Source: JALXCH01 sp964495805 (GTDB lineage Bacteria > Calditrichota > Calditrichia > RBG-13-44-9). From it: a DNA stretch of 64,000 nt. The position numbers were made by a program, and so were the translations under genes. The notes beneath the pieces are model-generated. The model was given only the letters and a program-made list of their open reading frames with translations. It made no database searches and was not told the DNA's origin. Each line of letters starts with the position of its first letter. Within the stretch, counting starts at the first letter, position 1. Of the stretch, positions 53,425-61,902 are shown in pieces. The DNA lies in NCBI GenBank assembly GCA_964495805.1, contig CAZBWV010000052.1:23337-87336 (forward strand), given 5' to 3'.

Positions 53425-54138
53425 TTATTCCTTCTGCGTATCCGTGTGAATTCTCTGAACTTCGCTTTTCTCGATAAACTTCCATCCACCCACCATGGAA
53501 GAGGTGATTCCCCGGCCTTCCACATAATCGTGGTAAAAAACCAGGTACACATGCACCAGGGTAAACACCACAAATACCCACATCATGGCATGATGCCATT
53601 GCCGTACTACGAAATCGCCCCCCATTAACGGAACGATCCAGGCAAACAGCTGGGGAAACCAGCTTTTGCTCATCGCCGCATACATTCCGAATCCGGTCAC
53701 CACTTCGAACAGAAAAGCCAGAAACAGGATGAAGTAAGAAAAGGCTGCCAGCGCATTATGACCAATGGAGGGAAGCGGTCCCTGTCGGATTTGTAAGATA
53801 TCGATACGCAGCACCTGCCAGATTTCCTGCCAGTGTTCCTTTTTTACTGGCAGATAATTGGAGAAGCGAGAATAACGGTTCCCCACAAATCCCCAGTAAA
53901 TACGGAAAAGATAATTAAAAACAAAAATGTAGGCAGTGGTGAAATGAATAAAACGTACGGTTCCAAACCAGTATTGTTGGTACGCTTCTGAGGAGCTGTG
54001 AATGGCCAGCGGATGGCCGATTAGATATCCGGTAACCGCCAGGATGAACACACACAAAGCATTGACCCAATGATAAACACGCACCGGGCGCTGCCAGACA
54101 TACACCTGATAAAATTCACTGGGTTTTTTAGGGTTCAT
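53425..54138 (-). CDS. Ni/Fe-hydrogenase b-type cytochrome subunit, second copy
   Basis: 237-aa membrane cytochrome of the HyaC/HupC family with four predicted TM helices. Heme-ligand His candidates are in YHWVNALCVFIL, IHFTTAYIFVF and QWHHAMMWVFVV. Start ATG 54138 follows AGGAGG. It resembles the cytochrome at 54538-55230 over its whole length, so the two are paralogues. A terminator separates it from the hydrogenase operon, so it may be expressed on its own. It would pass electrons to quinone; whether it serves this hydrogenase or another enzyme is unknown. Confidence 0.9.
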   Translation of the reverse strand: MNPKKPSEFYQVYVWQRPVRVYHWVNALCVFILAVTGYLIGHPLAIHSSSEAYQQYWFGTVRFIHFTTAYIFVFNYLFRIYWGFVGNRYSRFSNYLPVKKEHWQEIWQVLRIDILQIRQGPLPSIGHNALAAFSYFILFLAFLFEVVTGFGMYAAMSKSWFPQLFAWIVPLMGGDFVVRQWHHAMMWVFVVFTLVHVYLVFYHDYVEGRGITSSMVGGWKFIEKSEVQRIHTDTQKE

Positions 54139-54537
54139 ACAACCTCCTGAGTTATGGTGATATGGGCATTAAACATAAAAGGGAAAAGAATAATATTTCG
54201 GAAATAGGGAGGCTCATAGCGCGAGAATGAAGTGGTGTATCGATGAGCTTTATATACCGGGTATCCATGGCTGAACCGGTTTTTATGAAAACGTCTGAAA
54301 AAAACGGGCAGGTTCTGCAGGTGGCGGAACAGCAGGCCTATTCGGATGTGAAAGGATTAAATCGACCAATCAACCAATTAGTCAATAATTTAATGACTCG
54401 ATTAGATATATGTTCCAGAAAAATTTACCGCACAAAAAGGGATGGTGTAAAATTGAAGAATATTTTAGGGGAAATCAGCCGGTAGGAATAAAAAAAGCCC
54501 CTCTCCTGAAGAAGAGGGGCTTGTGTGGTCGATTGCT
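54139..54537. other. Spacer between the two cytochrome genes
   Basis: It contains the hydrogenase-operon terminator (54490-54522) and the AGGAGG ribosome-binding site of the second cytochrome. The short open frames here have no supporting features. Confidence 0.5.
54490..54522 (-). terminator. Rho-independent terminator of the hydrogenase operon
   Basis: On the - strand a 10-bp perfect stem (AAGCCCCTCT / AGAGGGGCTT) with an 8-base loop precedes a T run, 15 bases after the first cytochrome gene. Confidence 0.9.
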
Positions 54538-55230
54538 TTACAGCTCTTTCGCCTGGGATTTCTCGATGAATTTAATACCTCCGATGATGGAGGAGGTGGT
54601 GCCGCGTTCTTCAATGTAATCGTGGTAAAAGACCAGATAAACATGCACAATGGCAAAGATGATGAACACCCACATCATCATGTGGTGCCATTGACGCACC
54701 GCGAAATCACCACCCATCATGGGAATTACCCAGGTAAACAGTTTAGGAAACCAGCTGGGACTCATTGCCGAATACAACGCGAATCCGGTAACCGTCTGGA
54801 ACAGGAAAGCCAGGAAGGTGATGAAATAAATAAATCCGGCCAACGCATTGTGCCCGACCGATTTCAGCGGTTTTTTACAGATCATCAGAATATCCAGACA
54901 GATGACGTGCCAGATTTCCTGCCATTGCTCTTTGGTATAGGGAATAAAATTTTTCCAGTTGGCAAATCGGTTCCCCACAAATCCCCAGTAAATTCGGTAC
55001 AGGAAGTTGAAGAAGAAGATGTACGCGAAAGCAAAGTGCAGGAAGCGTATGGTACCGAACCAGTACTGGAAGGAAGCCTCCGCCGAGCTATGAATGGGAA
55101 TGGGATTTCCAATCAGATATCCGGTAATGGACAGCACCACGATGCAGAGGGCGTTAATCCAGTGGTAAAACCGCACGGGCAATTCCCACACGTACACGCT
55201 GTAATATTCCATCATGTTTCGTTTTGCCAT
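54538..55230 (-). CDS. hyaC: Ni/Fe-hydrogenase b-type cytochrome subunit
   Basis: 230-aa integral membrane di-heme cytochrome that anchors the hydrogenase and passes electrons to the quinone pool. It has four predicted TM helices with His in FYHWINALCIVVL, LHFAFAYIFFF and QWHHMMMWVFII. ATG start, 11 bases after the large-subunit stop; the region reads as one operon with the small and large subunit genes and ends at the terminator at 54490. A close paralogue follows at 53425-54138. Confidence 0.93.
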   Translation of the reverse strand: MAKRNMMEYYSVYVWELPVRFYHWINALCIVVLSITGYLIGNPIPIHSSAEASFQYWFGTIRFLHFAFAYIFFFNFLYRIYWGFVGNRFANWKNFIPYTKEQWQEIWHVICLDILMICKKPLKSVGHNALAGFIYFITFLAFLFQTVTGFALYSAMSPSWFPKLFTWVIPMMGGDFAVRQWHHMMMWVFIIFAIVHVYLVFYHDYIEERGTTSSIIGGIKFIEKSQAKEL

Positions 55231-55241
55231 GGTCAGCCCTC

Positions 55242-56960
55242 CTACATAAAGCTAATCTGGTTAACCTGTTTGCCTTCCGGATCGTACAGATGCACCGCGC
55301 AGGCTAAGCAGGGATCGAAGGAGTGGATGGTTCGCAGAATCTCCAGAGGTTGATGCGGGTCGGCCATTGGTGTTTCCAGCAGCGAGGCTTCGTAGGCGGA
55401 GCGTTTTCCGTGGGCGTCCCGGGGCGAGGCGTTCCAGGTAGTGGGAACCACCAATTGATAATTATCGATTTTCTTATCCTTGATCACAATCCAGTGTGCC
55501 AGGGCACCTCGAGGCGCTTCAGTCAGTCCCACACCTTTGGCTTCTTTCGGCCAGGTCTCCGGATCCCATTTTTCCCCGTTGAACATTCGGGTGTCGCCGT
55601 TTTTAATGTTCTGGATGAGCATATTGTAGAAATCCTTCATCCAATGCACCACCAGCTTGGCTTCCAGTCCGCGAGCAGCAGTACGACCCATGGTAGAGAA
55701 GAGCGCCGTTAAAGGTGCATTCAGGCGTTTCAAAGCATCATTCACCACCTCGCGCACTTCCTCATGCCCGGAAGCATAGGCGACTACCATTCGTGCCAGC
55801 GGACCGACTTCCATGGGATGATCTTTCCATCGCGGAGTTTTGATCCAGCTGTATTTGTCTTCCACGTTCAGGTGCTCGTAGGGCGGTTTCGGCCCGGTGA
55901 AGTTAAATTCGGTTTCACCTTCCCAGGGATGGAGCGATTTGTCATCGCCCTTTGAATATTTGTACCAGGAGTGGGTGACATATTCGCGCACCTGATCCGG
56001 ATCTTCTCCTTTCACTTCGTGCACTTCGTTCAAATTTCGGTCTAACACAGCACCGCGCGGAAGTTTAAAGCTGGAGGGATCGTTGTATCCGTTCGTAGGC
56101 AGGTCCCCATAAGCCAGATAATTACGCAATCCACCGCCAATTTTAAACCATTCCGGATAGAAGCTGGCAATGGCCAGCAGGTCCGGGATGTACACCTGTT
56201 CCACAAATTCGATGGCCTCATCAATAATTTTGCCGATGTAAGCCAGACGTTCGGCATTCAGGGCGTTGGCATCGTCTGTATTAATGGAGCAGGGAGCACC
56301 CCCCACCAGGTAGTGCGGATGCGGGTTCTTTCCGCCCAGAATGGTGTGGATTTTAATAATTTCTTTTTGCCATTCCAGCGCTTCCAGGTAATGGGCTACG
56401 CCCAATAGATTCACCTCCGGTGGTAGTTTATATGCAGGATGTCCCCAGTAACCATTGGCAAAGATACCCAGCTGGCCGCTTTCCACAAACTTTTTCAATC
56501 TATCCTGAACCGCTTTGAAATATTTGGGAGAGCTTTTGGGATAACTGGAGATTTTTTTCGCAATAGAAGAAGTTTCATTGGGGTTGGCTTTCAGCGCACT
56601 GACCACATCCACCCAGTCCAGTGCATGGAGATGATAGAAGTGGATGACGTGGTCCTGCACGTTCTGTGCGGCGAACATCAGGTTACGCACCAGTTCGGCG
56701 TTGGGGGGGATGACAATACCCAGTGCATTTTCCACTGTTCGCACCGAAGCCAGAGCATGCACGGTGGTACATACACCACACACCCGTTCAGTGAATGCCC
56801 AGGCATCCCGGGGATCGCGGCCGCGCAGGATAATTTCAAATCCCCGTACCATAGTACCTGCCGAATAAGCATTGGCAATTTTACCATTTTTGACCTCCGC
56901 CTCAATTCGGAGGTGACCCTCGATTCGGGTAATCGGATCAACAACAATTCTCGTCGTCAT
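55242..56960 (-). CDS. hyaB: Uptake [NiFe]-hydrogenase large subunit
   Basis: 572-aa catalytic subunit. Nickel ligands are in the L1 motif RVCGVCTTVH (C61, C64) and the L2 motif DPCLACAVH (C551, C554). A 15-residue tail after H557 is the extension removed by the HyaD protease. This sequence pattern and the presence of a Tat-signal small subunit place it in group 1 membrane-bound uptake enzymes. ATG shares a base with the small-subunit stop (TAATG). It oxidises H2 on the outer face of the inner membrane. Confidence 0.97.
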   Translation of the reverse strand: MTTRIVVDPITRIEGHLRIEAEVKNGKIANAYSAGTMVRGFEIILRGRDPRDAWAFTERVCGVCTTVHALASVRTVENALGIVIPPNAELVRNLMFAAQNVQDHVIHFYHLHALDWVDVVSALKANPNETSSIAKKISSYPKSSPKYFKAVQDRLKKFVESGQLGIFANGYWGHPAYKLPPEVNLLGVAHYLEALEWQKEIIKIHTILGGKNPHPHYLVGGAPCSINTDDANALNAERLAYIGKIIDEAIEFVEQVYIPDLLAIASFYPEWFKIGGGLRNYLAYGDLPTNGYNDPSSFKLPRGAVLDRNLNEVHEVKGEDPDQVREYVTHSWYKYSKGDDKSLHPWEGETEFNFTGPKPPYEHLNVEDKYSWIKTPRWKDHPMEVGPLARMVVAYASGHEEVREVVNDALKRLNAPLTALFSTMGRTAARGLEAKLVVHWMKDFYNMLIQNIKNGDTRMFNGEKWDPETWPKEAKGVGLTEAPRGALAHWIVIKDKKIDNYQLVVPTTWNASPRDAHGKRSAYEASLLETPMADPHQPLEILRTIHSFDPCLACAVHLYDPEGKQVNQISFM

Positions 56961-58096
56961 TATTCACCTCCTTCCTGCGGATTTGCAGGTTTAATTTGGT
57001 CATCTTTCAGGCTATGTTCCACCTCTTCCTTGATGAGTTTGCGTTTACGAATATTGGTGGTCACCGCGTGTGCGGCAATTCCTGCCAGTGTGGCAACCCC
57101 CACCACAGTTCCGATGGTATCGGCAGTGGTTTCAATACCAAAGCCCGGGAAGGATGCCAGATGCTGATAGAACGGACCGTTGTCCCAGAAGTTTTCCTCG
57201 CTGCAGCCAATACAACCGTGTCCGGATTGAATGGGATAGCTGACGCCGTTGTTCCATTTGATGATGGCGCAGGAGTTGTAAGTCACCGGACCGCGGCAAC
57301 CCATTTTGTAGAGACAGTAGCCCTTCTTGGCGTTTTCGTCATCGAACGATTCCACAAACAAACCTGCATCGTAGAAGGGACGGCGGTAGCAGGAATCGTG
57401 TACCCGTTTGGAGTAAAACGCTTTGGGTCTACCCAGGCCATCCAGTTGAGGCAGACGATCGAAAGCCAGAATGTGCACAATGACTCCGGCCATCACCTCG
57501 GCAATGGGTGGGCAACCGGGAACTTTTATGATGGGTTTATTGGTGATGATCTTGTGAATGGGGGTGGCACCGGTCGGGTTGGGTTTGGCGCTCTGTACAC
57601 AACCGTTCGAGGCACAGCTACCCCATGCAATGATGGCTTTGGCATGTTCGGCCACTTCTTTAACCACCTGAAGGGCTGTTTTCCCACCGATGGTGCAATA
57701 GATTCCGCCATCTTTGGTGGGAACAGAGCCTTCTACTGCCATAATATACTGGCCTTTGTACTTGGTGATGGTGTCGTGTAACGACTTTTCTGCCTGTTCG
57801 CCTGCCGCTGCCTGAAGCGTTTCGGTGTAGTCGAGCGATACTTTGTCCAGAATAATGTCCGCAACAATGGGATGATCTGAGCGGAGGAACGATTCGCTAC
57901 AGCACGTACACTCCTGGAAGTGCATCCACACAATGGGTGGACGAGGCTTGGTTTCCAGGGCATGAACCACACTGGAGAGCCCGCTGGCATGGATACCAGC
58001 AGCCGCAGTGATATAGGCGCAGAATCTTAAAAAGTCGCGCCGGGAGTATCCCTGCGATTGCATCTCCTCCCATAGGGTTTTGGGTTTCTCAACCAT
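56960..58096 (-). CDS. hyaA: Uptake [NiFe]-hydrogenase small subunit, oxygen-tolerant type
   Basis: 378-aa iron-sulfur subunit. The twin-arginine signal is SRRDFLRF (residues 18-25), and a C-terminal TM anchor is at about 335-355. Cysteines C63, C65, C66, C161, C166 and C195 correspond, with a constant offset of 46, to the six cysteines C17, C19, C20, C115, C120 and C149 of the special proximal [4Fe-3S] cluster. The two extra cysteines (C65 and C166) are the mark of oxygen-tolerant group 1d hydrogenases. Ligands for the medial and distal clusters (HDSCYRRPFYDAG, GHGCIGCSE) are also present. First gene of the operon, ATG 58096 with AAGGAGG upstream. Confidence 0.96.
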   Translation of the reverse strand: MVEKPKTLWEEMQSQGYSRRDFLRFCAYITAAAGIHASGLSSVVHALETKPRPPIVWMHFQECTCCSESFLRSDHPIVADIILDKVSLDYTETLQAAAGEQAEKSLHDTITKYKGQYIMAVEGSVPTKDGGIYCTIGGKTALQVVKEVAEHAKAIIAWGSCASNGCVQSAKPNPTGATPIHKIITNKPIIKVPGCPPIAEVMAGVIVHILAFDRLPQLDGLGRPKAFYSKRVHDSCYRRPFYDAGLFVESFDDENAKKGYCLYKMGCRGPVTYNSCAIIKWNNGVSYPIQSGHGCIGCSEENFWDNGPFYQHLASFPGFGIETTADTIGTVVGVATLAGIAAHAVTTNIRKRKLIKEEVEHSLKDDQIKPANPQEGGE

Positions 58097-58195
58097 AGAT
58101 ACCTCCTTGCTTAATATTAAAATAGGACGATTATGGTATTGATATCGCTTTATTTATCCTGTTGAAGATCGGACCGGAAAAATGCTCTCATATAG

Positions 58196-58217
58196 ATTTG
58201 TACGAGTTGTCACAAAT
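58196..58217. promoter_or_regulatory. CRP/FNR-like inverted repeat upstream of the hydrogenase operon
   Basis: ATTTGT (58196-58201), 10 bases, ACAAAT (58212-58217). The core TTGTAC-N6-TCACAA has the spacing of CRP/FNR-family sites and one perfect half-site. It is about 100 bases before the hyaA start. Binding is inferred only. Confidence 0.4.
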
Positions 58218-58766
58218 GAAGTAAATATTTTTCCGCTCTTCTCATCAGTGGTCATCAGAAATATCGGAGTTGAGAACCCGGGGTCTATTCGTGAAAGCAA
58301 GATTAGGGTATTTGTAGCGATCGGCGCAAGGATTGTTCACACAATGTCGATTGGAGAATCATCACACATGCTATTTTTATATTTGAAAATATCACGTATT
58401 AAATATATCATTTTTTTCTTAATTGTCAAGGAAAAAATTCCAGAATGAATAAAATAATATATGATTAAATGCGGATGGAATGCTGGAATGGAAGAAAAAT
58501 AAAGGGAAAAGCACCAATTTTCATAAATCATATTTTTTTCAATTGATTCATTGCTCATGGAAGAAATTGTGGAGTATTTCTTCCTTAAATTTTCGGTGTG
58601 AAATTTTATCAGGATGGTAACGAGTTGTTTCTCTTTTTTAAATTTGAACTACCGTGGGTATATCCCGGTCCAATTGTTCCGGATGTTACAAAACGAACAC
58701 ACTCGTTTACTTATTCCTCAATGTGGGATGTTTTTGGAATTATTTTGCCGAACTTCGGATTTTAGC

Positions 58767-58797
58767 TTGAAATACTCGCCTCCCTTTCATATATTTT
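58767..58797 (+). promoter_or_regulatory. Candidate FCB-type promoter of the TPR-manC operon
   Basis: TTG (58767-58769), 20 bases, then TATATTTT (58790-58797). The TPR gene starts 24 bases downstream. Confidence 0.55.
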
Positions 58798-58820
58798 TAT
58801 CCCATTAAAGTCGAGAAATT

Positions 58821-59762
58821 ATGAGAAACCAATATTTCATTTTATTTTTTGTGTGGATTGTTTTTTTCTCCGGGTGTTCCCATCTCTTTAAAAGCAAACC
58901 TCCGGAACTCAGCGAAGAAGAAAAAGCCATCATTGCGGAAAATTACGTGAGCGATGGAATTGATTTTTATCAGACCCATCAATATTCGAAAGCCATTCAG
59001 AAATGGGAAAAAGCACTTCGGTTTATTCCTGATGATGCCGAGGTGTACAACTTTATCGGATTGGCTTTTCATCGAAGCGGTAAACTGGATAGTGCGATTC
59101 ATTATTTCTCCCTTGCAGTAAAAAAAGACACTGCATATTACCAGGCCTGGAATAATCTGGGATACATGTACTTTTTGCAGGGCAATTATTCCGAAGCATT
59201 AAAATATTTCGATAAATCGCTGAAGATAAATCCGGCTTACCGTCAGGCAGAGTTGAATCGGGATAAAACCCGGGAAATTCTGGAAGGAAAACTGAAAGTA
59301 TCTGCCTGGGAGCTGTTTGAAGATGCCGTTCGGAAAGATAGTCTGGAATTGCAGATTCAGCTTTACAAAAAAGCGCTAAGTCTGGATAGCAATTATGTGG
59401 ATGCCTGGAATAATCTGGGAGTTGCTTATTTTTATTATGGAGAAACCGATAGTGCCATTTATTGTTTAAAGAAAGCACTGAAAAAAAACCCCAATCATCC
59501 TCAGGTTCACAACAATCTGGGGTATATTCTGGATACTCTGGGACGTTATCGCGAAGCAATCTCCCATTACAAAATGGCTTTGAAGCTGAAACCCCAATAT
59601 ATTATTCCCTGGATCAATCTTATCGACACCTATGTTCACCAGAAAAATTATCAGGCAGCAAAATTATATCTGTTGGCGGTGATGAAAGAAGTTCCGGATG
59701 ATCCATTGGTAAAAGAGCGCGTACAGGAATACGGTACCTTATTACAACTGAACCAGAAATAG
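58821..59762 (+). CDS. TPR-repeat lipoprotein
   Basis: 313-aa protein with a lipoprotein signal: hydrophobic N-terminus and lipobox FSGC with C19 as the lipidation site. Several tetratricopeptide repeats follow, such as AEVYNFIGLAFHRSGKLDSAI, AWNNLGYMYFLQGNYSEAL and AWNNLGVAYFYYGETDSAI (about residues 45-150 and 175-300). Such proteins scaffold complexes in the periplasm or outer membrane; partners are unknown. It is first of an operon with manC 12 bases behind, a small unknown protein and a PilZ protein. The ATG has only a weak ribosome-binding sequence. Confidence 0.88.
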   Translation: MRNQYFILFFVWIVFFSGCSHLFKSKPPELSEEEKAIIAENYVSDGIDFYQTHQYSKAIQKWEKALRFIPDDAEVYNFIGLAFHRSGKLDSAIHYFSLAVKKDTAYYQAWNNLGYMYFLQGNYSEALKYFDKSLKINPAYRQAELNRDKTREILEGKLKVSAWELFEDAVRKDSLELQIQLYKKALSLDSNYVDAWNNLGVAYFYYGETDSAIYCLKKALKKNPNHPQVHNNLGYILDTLGRYREAISHYKMALKLKPQYIIPWINLIDTYVHQKNYQAAKLYLLAVMKEVPDDPLVKERVQEYGTLLQLNQK

Positions 59763-59774
59763 AAAGGGAGTGCT

Positions 59775-60854
59775 ATGAGAGTGTTTGCAGTGCTGATGGC
59801 AGGTGGGGTTGGTACTCGCTTCTGGCCCCGGAGTCGTGCCAAAAATCCCAAACAGGTGTTAAACATCATTGATGACGAAACCATGATTCAGGCGACTTTT
59901 CGACGTCTGGATGGATTAATAGAACCTGAGAATGTATTGATTGTGACCAACCGGGAACAGAAGGAGATAATTCATCAGCAGTTACCCGAGCTTCAGGATG
60001 AAAATTTTATTTTAGAACCCTTTGGTCGGAATACCGCCCCCTGTATTGGATTGGCTGCTTCCCGAATTCAACAAATTGATGCCGATGGGGTGATGGTGGT
60101 TCTTCCGGCAGATCATCTGATTCAGAATGTACAGGAATTTCAGCAGGTCATTCGTCATGCCGCCGATTTTGCCTACGAGTCCGGCGGCCTGATTACCCTG
60201 GGAATTGAACCCTCCTATCCCGCCACGGGATATGGTTATATTCAGCGGGGCGAGATGGTCAGCTCCTTTAATAACCACAATATTTATCGGGTGAAGACGT
60301 TTGCCGAAAAACCCAATCGGGAGACGGCAGAACGGTTTTTAGAGAGCGGCGATTTTTACTGGAACAGTGGCATGTTCATCTGGCGAACCTCCACCATTTT
60401 AAGGGAAATAGAAGAAAAGTTACCTGAACTCCACGAGGGGCTGAACGAAATCAAACAACACTGGGGAAAACCTTCTCTCATGGCTGCCGTGGAAGATGTG
60501 TACCGTCGGATTCGGGGCATTTCCATAGATTACGGTGTGATGCAAACGGCAGAGAATGTTTATGTCATTCCCACTGATATGGGCTGGAACGATGTGGGGA
60601 GCTGGGAAGTGGTATATGAAATCGCAACCAAGGATCGGAATAAAAACGCAGGCAATGTAAAGCATATCGTTTCTGTGGATTCGGGGGAAAATTATGTTTA
60701 TGCACCGGATAAACTGGTTGCATTGGTGGGGGTCCATCATTTAATTATTGTTGATACGGGAGATGCATTGCTGGTCACACGCCGCTCCCGAAGTCAGGAT
60801 GTAAAAGAAGTGGTGGAAGAGTTAAAAAAGAACGGACTGGATGAATACTTATAA
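59775..60854 (+). CDS. manC: Mannose-1-phosphate guanylyltransferase
   Basis: 359-aa nucleotidyltransferase that makes GDP-mannose from GTP and mannose-1-phosphate, a precursor for surface polysaccharides. The N-terminal motif MAGGVGTRFWPRSR, the PKQ signature (KNPKQVLNI), the PADHLI segment and the FAEKPNRETA motif identify the family. It lacks the C-terminal phosphomannose isomerase domain, so it is the short monofunctional form. ATG behind AAAGGGAG. It overlaps the next gene by 14 bases. Confidence 0.93.
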   Translation: MRVFAVLMAGGVGTRFWPRSRAKNPKQVLNIIDDETMIQATFRRLDGLIEPENVLIVTNREQKEIIHQQLPELQDENFILEPFGRNTAPCIGLAASRIQQIDADGVMVVLPADHLIQNVQEFQQVIRHAADFAYESGGLITLGIEPSYPATGYGYIQRGEMVSSFNNHNIYRVKTFAEKPNRETAERFLESGDFYWNSGMFIWRTSTILREIEEKLPELHEGLNEIKQHWGKPSLMAAVEDVYRRIRGISIDYGVMQTAENVYVIPTDMGWNDVGSWEVVYEIATKDRNKNAGNVKHIVSVDSGENYVYAPDKLVALVGVHHLIIVDTGDALLVTRRSRSQDVKEVVEELKKNGLDEYL

Positions 60855-61152
60855 GCGACGAAAAAAACGACGTTTTGCGGAGAAAATTACCCCTGCACAA
60901 CAGGAGCTCTTTGACGACCTGTGCCAGGTGTACGGTAAATTAGGGATTACCGTGCGGGTGGAAACGGGGCGATTTCGAGGCGGTTACTGCCTGGTAGAAG
61001 GAGAACCCTTCTTTTTTCTGAACAAGCATCAGACCATGGAGCAAAAAATTGAATTGTTATTGTCGCAATTAAAAAATTTCAATACTGAAAAAATATTTTT
61101 ATCTCCCAGGATCAGAGAATATATTACCAACAAACCATGGGGGAATTCATGA
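60841..61152 (+). CDS. Small protein of unknown function
   Basis: 103 aa, very basic N-terminus (YKRRKKRR), a central Gly/aromatic segment (VETGRFRGGYCLVEGEPFFFLN) and a helical C-terminus. I do not recognise a family. It is tightly linked: its ATG lies 14 bases inside manC and its stop overlaps the start of the PilZ gene (ATGA), so it is very likely a real gene translated with its neighbours. No signal peptide or TM helix, so it is cytoplasmic. Confidence 0.75.
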   Translation: MNTYKRRKKRRFAEKITPAQQELFDDLCQVYGKLGITVRVETGRFRGGYCLVEGEPFFFLNKHQTMEQKIELLLSQLKNFNTEKIFLSPRIREYITNKPWGNS

Positions 61153-61490
61153 ACCAGGAGCTGAGGAAATCCTCTCGAATTGAAGCTCAACACTTCATTT
61201 CGTACGATTTGTACGACGAGCAGGATCAGGTGGTGCTATCAGGGATGGCGCTGAGCCAGAATCTGAGCAGAACTGGTATTCAAATGACCGATCGCCATTC
61301 GTTTCCGGTAGAGGCGAAAGTATCGCTGCATCTGGCGGTGGGAGACGATGTGATTCACATACCGGGAAGGGTGCGCCATGTGGAAAAAGTCCGGGAAGAT
61401 GAATATCACATTGGGGTGGAGTTCCTGGATATTGGAGAAGAAACCCTGCAAAAAATCGCAGAATACTATCCTGGTTTATTGGAAGATTAA
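61149..61490 (+). CDS. PilZ-domain protein (probable c-di-GMP receptor)
   Basis: 113-aa single-domain PilZ protein. The N-terminal RKSSR-like motif (RxxxR) and the second motif, here LSRTGIQM in place of the D/NxSxxG form, are both visible, as is the beta-strand region VIHIPGRVRHVEK. ATG 61149 is chosen over 61137 because GGGGGAA lies 5 bases upstream and the start overlaps the preceding stop by the ATGA pattern. It probably senses cyclic di-GMP and could tune polysaccharide production with manC. Direct c-di-GMP binding is inferred. Confidence 0.85.
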   Translation: MNQELRKSSRIEAQHFISYDLYDEQDQVVLSGMALSQNLSRTGIQMTDRHSFPVEAKVSLHLAVGDDVIHIPGRVRHVEKVREDEYHIGVEFLDIGEETLQKIAEYYPGLLED

Positions 61491-61902
61491 CCTGTTTTTC
61501 GCTTCGTGGAGCCAGAAGAAAAAGGAAGGTAAAGTTAAATTTCATAAAGTTCGCAGTAGAAAAGTGAAGGTTGTTCATAATTTTTTACGTTGTGCAGTAT
61601 ATTCTTTGTTGATTCCAGTTACATGAATGAAATCCCCGACCCTTTATGTGTTAAGTTCCACATCTTGGTGAAAAATTCGGTACAGGATGGGGAAAGGTGG
61701 TTTCGATTCGTATCATTAATTTAAAAATAAGACAAACACAGGGTAAAAAAGTTCGTTGTGCGTGTGAAAAAAAAGTTAAATTTTAACAAACTTCTTGATT
61801 AATTTAATTCAATTTTTATATTTGAAAAAGTATTGTTTGATGGGATGGGTACTTTATTTTTAATTAATTTAATTATTTATCACTAATTTAAGGAGGTAAA
61901 AT
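61491..61902. other. AT-rich intergenic region before the Asp-box protein
   Basis: No gene is seen apart from the promoter at 61795-61824 and the ribosome-binding site AAGGAGG at 61890-61896. The region 61740-61890 is strongly AT-rich. Confidence 0.6.
61795..61824 (+). promoter_or_regulatory. FCB-type promoter, exact consensus match
   Basis: TTG (61795-61797), 19 bases, then TATATTTG (61817-61824), an exact match to TTG-N19-TAnnTTTG. The gene start is 79 bases downstream behind AAGGAGG. Confidence 0.68.

Larger units (their letters stand above)
58097..58820. other. Long AT-rich divergent region between the hydrogenase operon and the TPR gene
   Basis: No gene is supported in this 724-base stretch. 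It contains a CRP/FNR-like inverted repeat (58196-58217) and a consensus-like promoter for the TPR gene (58767-58797). The stretch from about 58370 to 58560 is very AT-rich. Confidence 0.6.

Noticed and set aside
54243..54485. 80-residue open frame on + between the two cytochrome genes
   Set aside because: No ribosome-binding site, no domain, and it runs up to the terminator of the opposite strand.
54523..55353. 276-residue open frame on + through the hydrogenase cytochrome gene
   Set aside because: It is antisense to hyaC and has no independent features.
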